Of a stretch of DNA of 64,000 nucleotides, positions 51,181-61,409 are shown piece by piece; within the stretch, counting starts at the first letter, position 1, and the number at the start of each line of letters is the position of its first letter. A program made the translations under genes and the position numbers. Source of the stretch: Nocardioides euryhalodurans (lineage in GTDB: Bacteria; Actinomycetota; Actinomycetes; Propionibacteriales; Nocardioidaceae); contig NZ_CP038267.1 of the NCBI RefSeq assembly GCF_004564375.1, forward strand, positions 3,846,501 to 3,910,500, in the 5' to 3' direction. The notes under the pieces are model-generated. The model was given only the letters and a program-made list of their open reading frames with translations. It searched no databases and had not been told where the DNA came from.

Positions 51181-51264
51181 TGAGGCAGGCTCGGGGACTG
51201 GCCGGGTGCCCGGCCTCGGCACAGCCGCCCCTCGGCAGGCGGCCCGACGGAGAGGAACACCCCC

Positions 51265-52197
51265 ATGCGCACCACCACCACCGGACTGCGGCGCACGGCC
51301 GCCAGCGCGATGGTCGCCGGGCTGGCACTGGTCGGCCTCACGGCCCCGGCTGCCAGCGCGGCAGTCGTCGCCGGCGAGCCCGTCTGCGTCGAGGTCGACG
51401 CCCACGAGGCATCGTCGGCTGCCCGCGGCGGCTACGGCAACGACACCCGTCCGGTCACCCCCACGGAGCAGCGCCAGATCCGTGAGCGCACCTCCCGCAT
51501 CCTCGACCGGCAGGTGAGCCGAGGCAGGCCCGCAGCCGGGACCTCGATCCCGGTCTACGTCCACGTGATGGCGGCCAAGGACGGTTCCGGCGACGTGACC
51601 GACGCGGCGATCGCCGAGCAGGTCGCCGTCCTCAACACCACCTACGCGGGCGAGGAGTCCGGTGCGGCCGCCGAGACCGGCTACACCTTCAGGCTGGCGG
51701 GGGTCGACCGGTTCTACAACGACACCTGGCACCGGGACGGCGCGTCCTCGAAGTACCGCAAGGCGACTCGTCAGGGTGGCGCCAACGCCCTCAACATGTG
51801 GCTCGTCGACTTCAAGTACCTCGGCATCGCCACCTTCCCGTGGGACTACGCGAAGAGCCCGGGCGTCGACGGGATCCGTGTCCACTACGCGACCCTGCCG
51901 GGCGGGGCCATCGAGAACTACGACCTCGGCGAGACCGCGACCCACGAGGCCGGCCACTGGTTGGGGCTCTACCACACCTTCCAGGGCGGCTGCACCGAGC
52001 TGAACGACGAGGTCGCGGACACTCCCGCGCAGAGCAGCCCGACCGACGGGTGCCCCGAGGGGCGCGACTCCTGCTCGCTCCCGGGCCTCGACCCGATCCA
52101 CAACTACATGGACTACAGCTACGACACCTGCTACACCCAGTTCACCCCCGGGCAGGACGCTCGGATGGACCAGATGTGGGCGGCGTACCGGGGCTGA
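51265..52197 (+). CDS. Secreted zinc metalloprotease, M43 (pappalysin)-like
   Basis: A 310-residue protein with a signal peptide (residues 1-32, ending APAASAA). The metzincin zinc motif HEAGHWLGLYH is at 227-237 with Glu228, and the Met-turn is M282 in HNYMDYSYD. Cys residues (CTELND, CPEGRDSC, CYTQF) are placed as in M43 family enzymes. The first half carries a propeptide-like region. It probably cuts extracellular proteins. ATG follows GAGAGGAACACCCCC. A strong hairpin terminates it. Confidence 0.92.
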   Translation: MRTTTTGLRRTAASAMVAGLALVGLTAPAASAAVVAGEPVCVEVDAHEASSAARGGYGNDTRPVTPTEQRQIRERTSRILDRQVSRGRPAAGTSIPVYVHVMAAKDGSGDVTDAAIAEQVAVLNTTYAGEESGAAAETGYTFRLAGVDRFYNDTWHRDGASSKYRKATRQGGANALNMWLVDFKYLGIATFPWDYAKSPGVDGIRVHYATLPGGAIENYDLGETATHEAGHWLGLYHTFQGGCTELNDEVADTPAQSSPTDGCPEGRDSCSLPGLDPIHNYMDYSYDTCYTQFTPGQDARMDQMWAAYRG

Positions 52198-52218
52198 CCC
52201 GCTCACCCGGCACCCGTG

Positions 52219-52253
52219 AGGACGGGCCCGCGGCGTCGGCGTGGGCCCGTCCT
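52219..52253 (+). terminator. Terminator hairpin after the metalloprotease gene
   Basis: AGGACGGGCCC at 52219-52229 and GGGCCCGTCCT at 52243-52253 form a perfect 11-base stem with a 13-base loop, 22 bases after the stop. Confidence 0.75.
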
Positions 52254-52267
52254 GCGCGTCCCGACGG

Positions 52268-52344
52268 TTGCAGAAAAATGCAATGCGCAAACGTGAGGAG
52301 GCGATCCGGTCGTGCTCCGACCTGCGGTGTTGCAAACTCTTGCA
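52268..52344. promoter_or_regulatory. Pair of TTGCA inverted repeats in a gene-free spacer
   Basis: TTGCA-N6-TGCAA at 52268-52283 and TGCAA-N4-TTGCA at 52331-52344, centred 62 bases apart. The spacer 52254-52406 between convergent genes holds no credible gene and is locally AT-richer. It may hold an operator or small RNA; neither is shown. Confidence 0.3.
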
Positions 52345-52406
52345 CGAGGGGCTCGCGCCGTCCCCCACCGTGGCGCGAAGGGCTCCGAGCCGATGTGTCC
52401 GGCCGA

Positions 52407-52841
52407 TCAGCGGTCCGCGAACTCACCAGCGCCGGGGAAGATCTCGGGACTTCCCCGGTAGGTGAGCTCGCGGACCGCTGAGTTCGTCAGGGCTGCGATC
52501 GCCCAGCGCCGCGAGGCCCCGCTCGTCTGGCCAACCAGCCACGCGTACGTCTCCGTGCACGACTGCTCCACGGCGAGGGCCGCCCGGGTGACCTGGTCCG
52601 GGGTGTCCAGCGGCTCCGGCAGCTCGTAGGTCGCCGCGGCCGCGGCGGGATCGGCGCCCTCGTCACGCACCAGCGCCGTCAGCTGGTCGCGGCGCGAGCG
52701 GTGCAGCGTGTAGCCCGCGGTCAGGTCTGCGAAGAGCGTCGGGGTCGCCGACGCGGAGGTCCGCGCGCCGAGCGCGCCGTAGACGTGCAGCGCGGCGTGC
52801 TCCGCCGCGAGCGCCCGCTGCAGGGCCGTCACCGGGCTCAT
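52407..52841 (-). CDS. Ferritin-like DUF4439 domain protein
   Basis: A 144-residue helical protein matching the DUF4439 family (ALQRALAAEHAALHVYGALGA, then HRSRRDQL and AVEQSCTETYAWLVG). The family has a ferritin-like four-helix fold; the Glu/His pattern in AAEHAA and HRSRRD could bind metal. It sits in the mycobacterial Rv2844 position before rimP. The ATG overlaps the lipoprotein gene's stop by four bases, so the two are coupled. Function unknown. Confidence 0.85.
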   Translation of the reverse strand: MSPVTALQRALAAEHAALHVYGALGARTSASATPTLFADLTAGYTLHRSRRDQLTALVRDEGADPAAAAATYELPEPLDTPDQVTRAALAVEQSCTETYAWLVGQTSGASRRWAIAALTNSAVRELTYRGSPEIFPGAGEFADR

Positions 52842-53347
52842 CCGGCCTCCCCGGGCGAGGTCGCCGCGAGCTGCTGGGCGACGGCGGCCGACATGGTGGC
52901 GAGGAGCGAGGCCAGCGCACCGCTGCGTGCGGACGCCGCGCCCGTGGCGAGCCGCCGCTGCAGGGCGGTCTCCTCACGGCGTACGCGCGAGCGGGCCTCG
53001 GCCGCGCTGCCCCGCACCTGCGCGGCACGGACGCGCGCGGAGGGAGCCTCCAGGGCGACGAGGTGTGCGTCGTGCATCCGCAGCCACGGCGCGAGCTCGG
53101 CCCGGAGCGCCCCGCGCCCTCGGCCGGCGCCCGTCACCAGGGCGAGGGCGCTCCTGAGGTCGGCGACCACGGCGTCGACGAGCGCGGCGTCCGGGTCGGG
53201 CGCGGGCTCCGGCTCGGCGGTCGTCCCGGGTGTGGGAGCGGGCTCCTCGCGGACCGGACCGAGGTCGCAGCCGGTCGCCGTCAGCCCCACGAGCATGCCG
53301 CCGAGGGCGCCGCGACGGGACGTGCGCGAGGGGAGGGGCCGGGTCAC
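52838..53347 (-). CDS. Putative lipoprotein, unknown function
   Basis: A 169-residue protein with SRRGALGGMLVGLTATGCDLG at the N-terminus, a twin-arginine-like signal ending in a lipobox Cys. A Pro/Glu-rich linker follows (EEPAPTPGTTAEPEPAPDPD). The rest is helical and Arg/Ala-rich, resembling the fold of its DUF4439 partner. It is encoded upstream of and overlapping the DUF4439 gene, the same order as in other actinobacteria. I assign no function. Confidence 0.75.
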   Translation of the reverse strand: MTRPLPSRTSRRGALGGMLVGLTATGCDLGPVREEPAPTPGTTAEPEPAPDPDAALVDAVVADLRSALALVTGAGRGRGALRAELAPWLRMHDAHLVALEAPSARVRAAQVRGSAAEARSRVRREETALQRRLATGAASARSGALASLLATMSAAVAQQLAATSPGEAG

Positions 53348-53433
53348 GCCGCCGACCCTATCGCCGGGGTGTGGTGGTGCCCGGGGCAGCCGCTATCGTG
53401 GGTCACTTCCAACTGCACAGGAGGTCGCCGCAC

Positions 53434-53919
53434 GTGAGCAGCGCCAGACAGGACGCCGTCCGTGACCGCATCGAGGCGGAGCTCGCCGGACCCCTGAGTG
53501 CCCTCGGTCTCGACGTCGAGGCCGTCGAGATCACGCCCGTCGCCAAGCGGCGGCTGCTCCGCGTCGCGGTCGACAAGGACGGCGGTGTCACGCACGACGA
53601 CCTCGTCGACGCGGACCGCGAGGTCTCGCGGGTCCTCGACGAGTCCGACGTCATGGGGGAGCACCCCTTCACGCTCGAGGTCACCTCGCGCGGCGTCGAC
53701 CGCCCGCTGACCCTGCCCCGCCACTGGCGGCGCAACGAGCAGCGCCTGGTCAAGGTCACCACGACCGGCGGCGAGGTGCTCACCGGCCGGATCGTGGCGT
53801 GCGACGAGGACACCGCACGGCTCGACGTGAGCGGCGCGACCCGTGAGGTCGACTATGCCGACGTCGCCAAGGCGCTCGTCCAGATCGAGTTCAACCGACC
53901 CGACAGCCAGGAGGCCTGA
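53434..53919 (+). CDS. rimP: Ribosome maturation factor RimP
   Basis: A 161-residue protein with the two RimP domains. Visible are LGLDVEAVEI, VDKDGGVTHDDLVDADREVSRVLD, YTLEVTSRGVDRPL-type sequence (here FTLEVTSRGVDRPLTLP) and FNRP at the end. RimP helps assemble the 30S subunit. GTG at 53434 follows AGGAGG at nine bases. The stop overlaps the ATG of nusA (TGATG), the usual rimP-nusA arrangement. Confidence 0.95.
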   Translation: MSSARQDAVRDRIEAELAGPLSALGLDVEAVEITPVAKRRLLRVAVDKDGGVTHDDLVDADREVSRVLDESDVMGEHPFTLEVTSRGVDRPLTLPRHWRRNEQRLVKVTTTGGEVLTGRIVACDEDTARLDVSGATREVDYADVAKALVQIEFNRPDSQEA

Positions 53920-54902
53920 TGGACATCGACCTGACCATCCTGCGGATGCTCGAGCGGGAGAAGGAGATCTCCTTCGACGTGCTCGTGGAGGCGATCGAGC
54001 AGGCCCTGCTGACGGCCTACCACAAGACTCCCGGCGCCGAGGAGCAGGCGCGGGTGGAGCTGGACCGCAAGTCCGGGCACGTGACCGTGTGGGCCGCCGA
54101 GCTCGACGACGACGGCGAGAAGATCGGCGAGCACGACGACACGCCCCAGGGCTTCGGCCGGATCGCCGCGACGACGGCGAAGCAGATCATGCTGCAGCGG
54201 CTGCGCGACGCCGAGGACGACATCAAGTTCGGTGAGTTCTCCGGCAAGGAGGGCGACATCATCTCCGGGGTGATCCAGCAGGGTCGCAACCCCGACGACG
54301 TGATGGTCGACCTCGGGCGGCTGGAGGCGCTGCTGCCCCTGGGCGAGCGGGTCCCCGGTGAGACGTACTCCCACGGCACCCGGATCAAGTGCATCGTCGT
54401 CTCGGTCCGCAAGGGTATGCGCGGCCCGCAGATCACCCTGTCGCGGACCCACCCGAACCTGGTGAAGAAGCTCTTCGCGCTCGAGGTGCCCGAGATCGCC
54501 GACGGCTCGGTGGAGATCGCGGCGATCGCCCGTGAGGCCGGCCACCGCACCAAGATCGCGGTGCACTCGACGGTGCCGGGCGTCAACGCCAAGGGTGCCT
54601 GCATCGGTCCGATGGGCCAGCGGGTGCGCAACGTGATGTCGGAGCTCCACGGCGAGAAGATCGACATCGTCGACTGGTCCGAGGACGCCGCCGAGCTGGT
54701 GGCCCACGCGCTGTCGCCGGCCAGGGTGACCTCGGTCGAGATCGTCTCCGAGGCCGAGCGCTCGGCCCGGGTGGTCGTCCCGGACTTCCAGCTGTCGCTG
54801 GCGATCGGCAAGGAGGGCCAGAACGCCCGGCTCGCCGCCCGCCTGACCGGCTGGAGGATCGACATCCGCTCCGACGAGGAGCCGAAGCCCACCGACGCCT
54901 GA
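53919..54902 (+). CDS. nusA: Transcription termination/antitermination protein NusA
   Basis: A 327-residue NusA of the short actinobacterial type. It has an N-terminal RNA polymerase-binding domain (residues 1-105, DIDLTILRMLEREKEISFDV), an S1 domain (about 110-180, GVIQQGRNPDDVMVDLG), and two KH domains (about 190-320, including KGACIGPMGQRVRNVMSEL and GKEGQNARLAARLTGWRIDI). The acidic C-terminal repeats of proteobacterial NusA are absent, as expected. It acts on RNA polymerase pausing and termination. A short gene-free stretch separates it from the GH16-like gene on the other strand. Confidence 0.96.
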   Translation: MDIDLTILRMLEREKEISFDVLVEAIEQALLTAYHKTPGAEEQARVELDRKSGHVTVWAAELDDDGEKIGEHDDTPQGFGRIAATTAKQIMLQRLRDAEDDIKFGEFSGKEGDIISGVIQQGRNPDDVMVDLGRLEALLPLGERVPGETYSHGTRIKCIVVSVRKGMRGPQITLSRTHPNLVKKLFALEVPEIADGSVEIAAIAREAGHRTKIAVHSTVPGVNAKGACIGPMGQRVRNVMSELHGEKIDIVDWSEDAAELVAHALSPARVTSVEIVSEAERSARVVVPDFQLSLAIGKEGQNARLAARLTGWRIDIRSDEEPKPTDA

Positions 54903-54927
54903 CGCGGCGCAGGGTCTCGACCACGGT

Positions 54928-55695
54928 TCAGCCGGTGACGGACTCGACGACAAGCTCGGGGACGAGGTGGTCGTCGTCCCCGGTTGACCACTCCGGGAAG
55001 TCGAAGACCGCCAGCATCAGCTGGACCGGGTACGTCGGCGGACGAGGGCAGCGACGCAGCACGGCGCCGTCGACGCTGAACACCGCCTCCTGCTCGTCGT
55101 ACTCGACCGCGTAGGTGTGGAAGGCGGTGACGTCGATCCCGACCCGGGGCGCTGCAAAGTCCTGGGCGAGGGCGGGGTCGCGGAACGCCTTGATCCCGAT
55201 CCCGACCTCCGCGGACGGCGGCTCGCGGACGAGGGCGTTGCCGAACACCTCGAACACGCAGATCTCGCCGCACCTGAGCTGGTCGGGGTCGTCCTCGAAG
55301 CCGCTCATCCACAGCGCTGCCATGGAGCGCTGCGACAGCGACATCCGGGCCCGGACCGCCACCCGGCCGCCGGTGGGCAGCCACCCCTCGAACCGCGGCT
55401 GCTCCTCCTGCACCAGCTGGCCCTCGCGGAAGCGCTGCTGGCCGCGGGTGCTGCCGACCGGACCCGACCAGCTGCCCGACTGCAGGCCCGAGACGCGCAG
55501 GGGCGGCTCGTGGTCGCCCGGGCACCACACCGGGTGCTCGCGGGGGACCTTCAGGATGAGGACCCCTCCCTCGAGGCGGTAGCTGGCCCGCGTGGCCTCG
55601 CGCGAGGACCATGCGGGCAGGTAGTGCGGGTGCCAGACGGCGGTGTCCAGGGTGGGGCCGTCGAACCGGTGCACCACGGGGCCGACGTCGCTCAC
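54928..55695 (-). CDS. GH16-like concanavalin-fold protein
   Basis: A 255-residue protein without signal peptide. Its strands resemble a glycoside hydrolase family 16 beta-jelly-roll (FRVRARMSLSQRSM-type region, AALWMSGFED, FHTYAVEYDEQEAVFSVDG). In the place of the catalytic E-x-D-x-x-E box it reads GEICVFEVFG, so both Glu residues are present but the middle Asp is Cys. It may have altered activity or act as a binding protein. It interrupts the otherwise conserved nusA-ylxR pair on the opposite strand. Confidence 0.65.
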   Translation of the reverse strand: MSDVGPVVHRFDGPTLDTAVWHPHYLPAWSSREATRASYRLEGGVLILKVPREHPVWCPGDHEPPLRVSGLQSGSWSGPVGSTRGQQRFREGQLVQEEQPRFEGWLPTGGRVAVRARMSLSQRSMAALWMSGFEDDPDQLRCGEICVFEVFGNALVREPPSAEVGIGIKAFRDPALAQDFAAPRVGIDVTAFHTYAVEYDEQEAVFSVDGAVLRRCPRPPTYPVQLMLAVFDFPEWSTGDDDHLVPELVVESVTG

Positions 55696-55774
55696 GGCGG
55701 CACGCTAGCGCCGGCGGCGCCTGCTCCGGCAGGGGTGCGCGGCGCCCGGTTCGATATTCGGTGGCAGGACCGGC

Positions 55775-55780
55775 TAAGGT
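55775..55780 (+). promoter_or_regulatory. Candidate -10 box for a leaderless ylxR-infB transcript
   Basis: TAAGGT is eight bases before the GTG at 55789. TTCGAT at 55750-55755 is a possible weak -35 with a 19-base spacer. Confidence 0.4.
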
Positions 55781-55788
55781 TGACGACG

Positions 55789-56085
55789 GTGGCCAACCTC
55801 TCCGACAACCCTGCCCGGACTCCGGTCCGGACCTGCATCGGATGTCGGGAGAAGGCCCCGAAGCGCGAGTTGTTGCGTGTCGTCATCGGCACGGGCGACG
55901 ACGGTCGACCGGCCGCCGTACCCGATCCGGACGGCACGGCACCGGGCCGAGGTGCACACCTGCACCCCACGTCCGCGTGCTACGACCTCGCGGTGCGCAG
56001 GCGAGCATTCTCCCGGGCCCTCAGGGCGCGGGAGGGGCTGGCCGGCGCACCGGTGGGGGAGTTCCTCGCCAGCGCAGACATGTGA
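55789..56085 (+). CDS. ylxR: YlxR family RNA-binding protein (DUF448)
   Basis: A 98-residue protein with the family motif PVRTCIGCREKAPKRELLRVV, then GRGAHLHPTSACYDLAVRRRAFSRALR. YlxR proteins are small nucleic-acid-binding proteins encoded between nusA and infB, and some affect RNase P or transcription. I choose the GTG at 55789 (VANLSDNPARTPVRTC), which fits the leaderless box. The 131-base gap to infB is free of genes and carries the infB ribosome site. Confidence 0.93.
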   Translation: MANLSDNPARTPVRTCIGCREKAPKRELLRVVIGTGDDGRPAAVPDPDGTAPGRGAHLHPTSACYDLAVRRRAFSRALRAREGLAGAPVGEFLASADM

Positions 56086-56216
56086 CCGACCGACAGAGAC
56101 TGGAGCAGCAGCTCATGAGCACTCGATGAGTACTTCGCGATGAGCCAGTTCGACCAGGCACCACCAACGGTCTGAGAGTCACCTCTGGATGAGGGTCTCG
56201 GGCCAGAAGGAGAAAC

Positions 56217-59015
<2,799 letters not shown>

Positions 59016-59023
59016 TGCCCGTC

Positions 59024-59092
59024 GAGTTGGGCTTCCGCAACCGCACTCGTGGTGCGGAAGCCCAACTCAAGGGTTGCGGAAGCCCAACTCAA
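59024..59092 (+). repeat. Three-copy 16-18-base repeat forming alternative hairpins between infB and rbfA
   Basis: GAGTTGGGCTTCCGCAAC (59024-59041) is the perfect inverse of GTTGCGGAAGCCCAACTC (59073-59090). A copy at 59053-59068, TGCGGAAGCCCAACTC, pairs with the same left arm over 16 bases. The two right-hand copies are an 18-base direct repeat (59053-59070 and 59075-59092), spaced 22 bases. Only one hairpin can form at a time. The repeat ends about ten bases before the rbfA start, in the region of its ribosome site GGAGAGACAG. Confidence 0.85.
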
Positions 59093-59103
59093 CGGAGAGA
59101 CAG

Positions 59104-59568
59104 ATGAGCAGCACCAACCCCCGGGTCCGCAAGATCGCCGACCGCATCCAGGTCATCGTCGCCGAGATGCTCGAGCGACGGATCAAGGACCCGCGGCTCG
59201 GCTTCGTGACGGTGACCGACGTCCGCGTCACCGGCGACACCCAGCAGGCGACCGTCTTCTACACCGTCCTCGGTGAGGAGACCGACCTGACGAGCACGGC
59301 GGCGGCGCTGGAGTCGGCCAAGGGCCTGCTCCGTTCCGAGGTCGCCAAGCAGCTCGGCATGCGCCACGCGCCCAGCCTGGCCTTCGTCCAGGACGCGCTC
59401 CCCGAGAACGCCCGCCACCTCGACGAGGTGCTGGCCAAGGCGCGCGCCCAGGACGAGGCGGTCGCGGCTGCGCGGGTGGAGACGTACGCCGGCGAGCCCG
59501 ACCCCTACAAGAAGCCCCGGGTCGCCGACGAGGAGTCGGACGAGGACGCGACGGACACCGGGGACTGA
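59104..59568 (+). CDS. rbfA: 30S ribosome-binding factor A
   Basis: A 154-residue RbfA with the KH-like core: RVRKIADRIQVIVAEML, IKDPRLGFVTVTDVRVT and LGMRHAPSLAFVQDALPENARHLDEVL. It aids late 30S maturation. The C-terminal ~30 residues are acidic and probably disordered (RVADEESDEDATDTGD). The ATG at 59104 lies just after GGAGAGACAG. The stop overlaps the truB ATG (TGATG). Confidence 0.95.
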   Translation: MSSTNPRVRKIADRIQVIVAEMLERRIKDPRLGFVTVTDVRVTGDTQQATVFYTVLGEETDLTSTAAALESAKGLLRSEVAKQLGMRHAPSLAFVQDALPENARHLDEVLAKARAQDEAVAAARVETYAGEPDPYKKPRVADEESDEDATDTGD

Positions 59569-60431
59569 TGTTGGTCGAGCCGGGGCTGGTCGTCGTCGAC
59601 AAGCCCGGCGGCCTCACCTCGCACGGGGTGGTCGCGCGGGTCCGCCGTCTGGCCGGGACCCGCAAGGTCGGCCACGCCGGCACGCTCGACCCGATGGCGA
59701 CCGGGGTGCTCGTGCTGGGCGTCGATCGCGCCACCCGCCTGCTCGGCCACCTGATGCTGACCGAGAAGGCGTACGACGCCACCGTCCGGCTCGGAGTCAC
59801 CACCACCACCGACGACGCCGAGGGGGAGGTCCTCGAGACCAGGTCGACCGCGGGGTTGGAGGAGCAGGCCGTCCGCGCGGCGTTCGCGACCTTCGTCGGC
59901 GAGATCGACCAGGTGCCGTCCTCGGTGTCGGCCATCAAGGTCGACGGCAAGCGCGCCTACCAGCGTGTCCGCGACGGTGAGGACGTCGCGCTCGCCCCAC
60001 GCCGGGTGACGGTCCACGAGCTCGTCGTCCACACCGTCCGCGGCGACGAGGTCGACGTCTCGGTGCGCTGCTCGAGCGGCACCTACATCCGCTCCATCGC
60101 CCGTGACGCCGGCTCGCTGCTCGGGGTCGGCGGACACCTCACCTCGCTCCGGCGCACGGCCGTGGGCCCCTTCGACCTCGACGGCGCCCGGACCCTCGAG
60201 CAGCTCGAGGAGCACTTCGCGGTGCTGCCCATCGGCGACGCCGCCCGCGCGGCCTTCCCGACGCTCGAGCTCGACGAGCAGCAGGCGGCCGACGTCCGTT
60301 TCGGCCGCAAGCTCGCCCTCGCGCTGCCCTCCGACGGCCCGGTCGCGGTGTTCGCGCCGGGCGGTGACTTCCTCGCGCTCTACGAGCGGGCCGGCGACGT
60401 GGCCCGGGCCGTGGCCGTCTTCACCGGCTGA
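59568..60431 (+). CDS. truB: tRNA pseudouridine(55) synthase TruB
   Basis: A 287-residue enzyme that makes pseudouridine 55 in tRNA. The catalytic Asp is D41 in HAGTLDPMATGVL. The N-terminal VVVDKPGGLTSHGVV, the insert QVPSSVSAIKVDGKRAYQRVRDG and RCSSGTYIRSIARD are conserved. The C-terminal ~60 residues form a PUA-like domain. It is in the conserved rbfA-truB-ribF order; no nrnA gene lies between rbfA and truB as it does in mycobacteria. Confidence 0.96.
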   Translation: MLVEPGLVVVDKPGGLTSHGVVARVRRLAGTRKVGHAGTLDPMATGVLVLGVDRATRLLGHLMLTEKAYDATVRLGVTTTTDDAEGEVLETRSTAGLEEQAVRAAFATFVGEIDQVPSSVSAIKVDGKRAYQRVRDGEDVALAPRRVTVHELVVHTVRGDEVDVSVRCSSGTYIRSIARDAGSLLGVGGHLTSLRRTAVGPFDLDGARTLEQLEEHFAVLPIGDAARAAFPTLELDEQQAADVRFGRKLALALPSDGPVAVFAPGGDFLALYERAGDVARAVAVFTG

Positions 60432-60473
60432 CGGGTGCCCGGGCCGGCGAGGTGCCTGTGGCACGCTACGGAC

Positions 60474-61409
60474 GTGCTGATCTGGCGTGACGTGACCGAG
60501 GTTGCCCCGGACCTCGGGCCAACCGGCGTGGTCATCGGGAACTTCGACGGCGTGCACCGCGGTCACCGGGCGGTGATCGACCGGGCGCGGGCGGTGACCT
60601 CGACCCTCGGCCACCCGTTGGTGGCCGTCACCTTCGACCCGCACCCGATGGCGGTGCTGCGACCGGAGCATGCTCCGTCGGTCCTCACCACCATCGAGGC
60701 CCGGGCCGAGCTGCTCGCGGAGGCGGGGGTGGACCACGTGCTGGCCCTGCCCTTCTCCCGTGAGATCGCGGCCTGGTCGCCGACGGAGTTCGTGGACCGG
60801 GTCCTGGTGCGGACACTGCACGCCGCAGCGGTGGTCGTCGGCGCCAACTTCCGGTTCGGGGCGCGCGCCGCGGGTGACGTGGCGCAGCTGCGCGAGGCTG
60901 GGGAGTCGCGGGGCTTCCTGGTCGAGGGCATCGCCCTGGACGGAGGGCCGCAGGTCTGGTCGTCGACCTACGTCCGCACCTGCCTGGGCGAGGGCGACGT
61001 CGCCGGGGCCGCCGAGGCCCTGGGGCGTCCGTTCGCCGTGCGGGGCCGGGTCGTCGAGGGTGACCGGCGCGGTCGGGAGCTCGGCTATCCCACCGCCAAC
61101 GTCCCGCTCGCCGCCGGTCTCGCCGCGCCGGCCGACGGGGTGTACGCCGGATGGCTGACCCGCCTCGACACGCGTGACCGGTTCCCCGCGGCCATCAGCG
61201 TCGGGACCAACCCGACCTTCGCCGGTGACCGGGACCGCCGGGTCGAGGCCTACGCGCTCGACCGCGACGACCTCGAGCTCTACGGGGTCGAGGTCGAGGT
61301 GGCGTTCGCCGACCGGTTGCGGGGGATGGTGCGCTTCGACGGCATCGAGCCGCTGCTGGAGCAGATGGCCGACGACGTACGACGGACCCGTGCGGTCGTG
61401 GGCGCCTGA
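60474..61409 (+). CDS. ribF: Bifunctional riboflavin kinase/FAD synthetase
   Basis: A 311-residue enzyme that makes FMN then FAD. The N-terminal nucleotidyltransferase domain has VVIGNFDGVHRGHRAV and VTFDPHPMAVLRP, plus WSSTYVRTCLGEGDV. The C-terminal flavokinase domain has ELGYPTANVPL and SVGTNPTFAGDRDRRVEAY. I choose the GTG at 60474 (VLIWRDV), which starts where the family does; a longer frame reaches 60435. The stop overlaps the ATG of the next gene. rpsO, often next to ribF, is not seen. Confidence 0.93.
   Translation: MLIWRDVTEVAPDLGPTGVVIGNFDGVHRGHRAVIDRARAVTSTLGHPLVAVTFDPHPMAVLRPEHAPSVLTTIEARAELLAEAGVDHVLALPFSREIAAWSPTEFVDRVLVRTLHAAAVVVGANFRFGARAAGDVAQLREAGESRGFLVEGIALDGGPQVWSSTYVRTCLGEGDVAGAAEALGRPFAVRGRVVEGDRRGRELGYPTANVPLAAGLAAPADGVYAGWLTRLDTRDRFPAAISVGTNPTFAGDRDRRVEAYALDRDDLELYGVEVEVAFADRLRGMVRFDGIEPLLEQMADDVRRTRAVVGA

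Noticed and set aside
52241..52465. Open frame on the plus strand between the metalloprotease and DUF4439 genes
   Set aside because: It overlaps a terminator and the end of the DUF4439 gene and has no protein character.
60435..60473. Upstream start for ribF giving MPGPARCLWHATD
   Set aside because: The family begins near LIWRDV; the extra residues have no similarity and no ribosome site.
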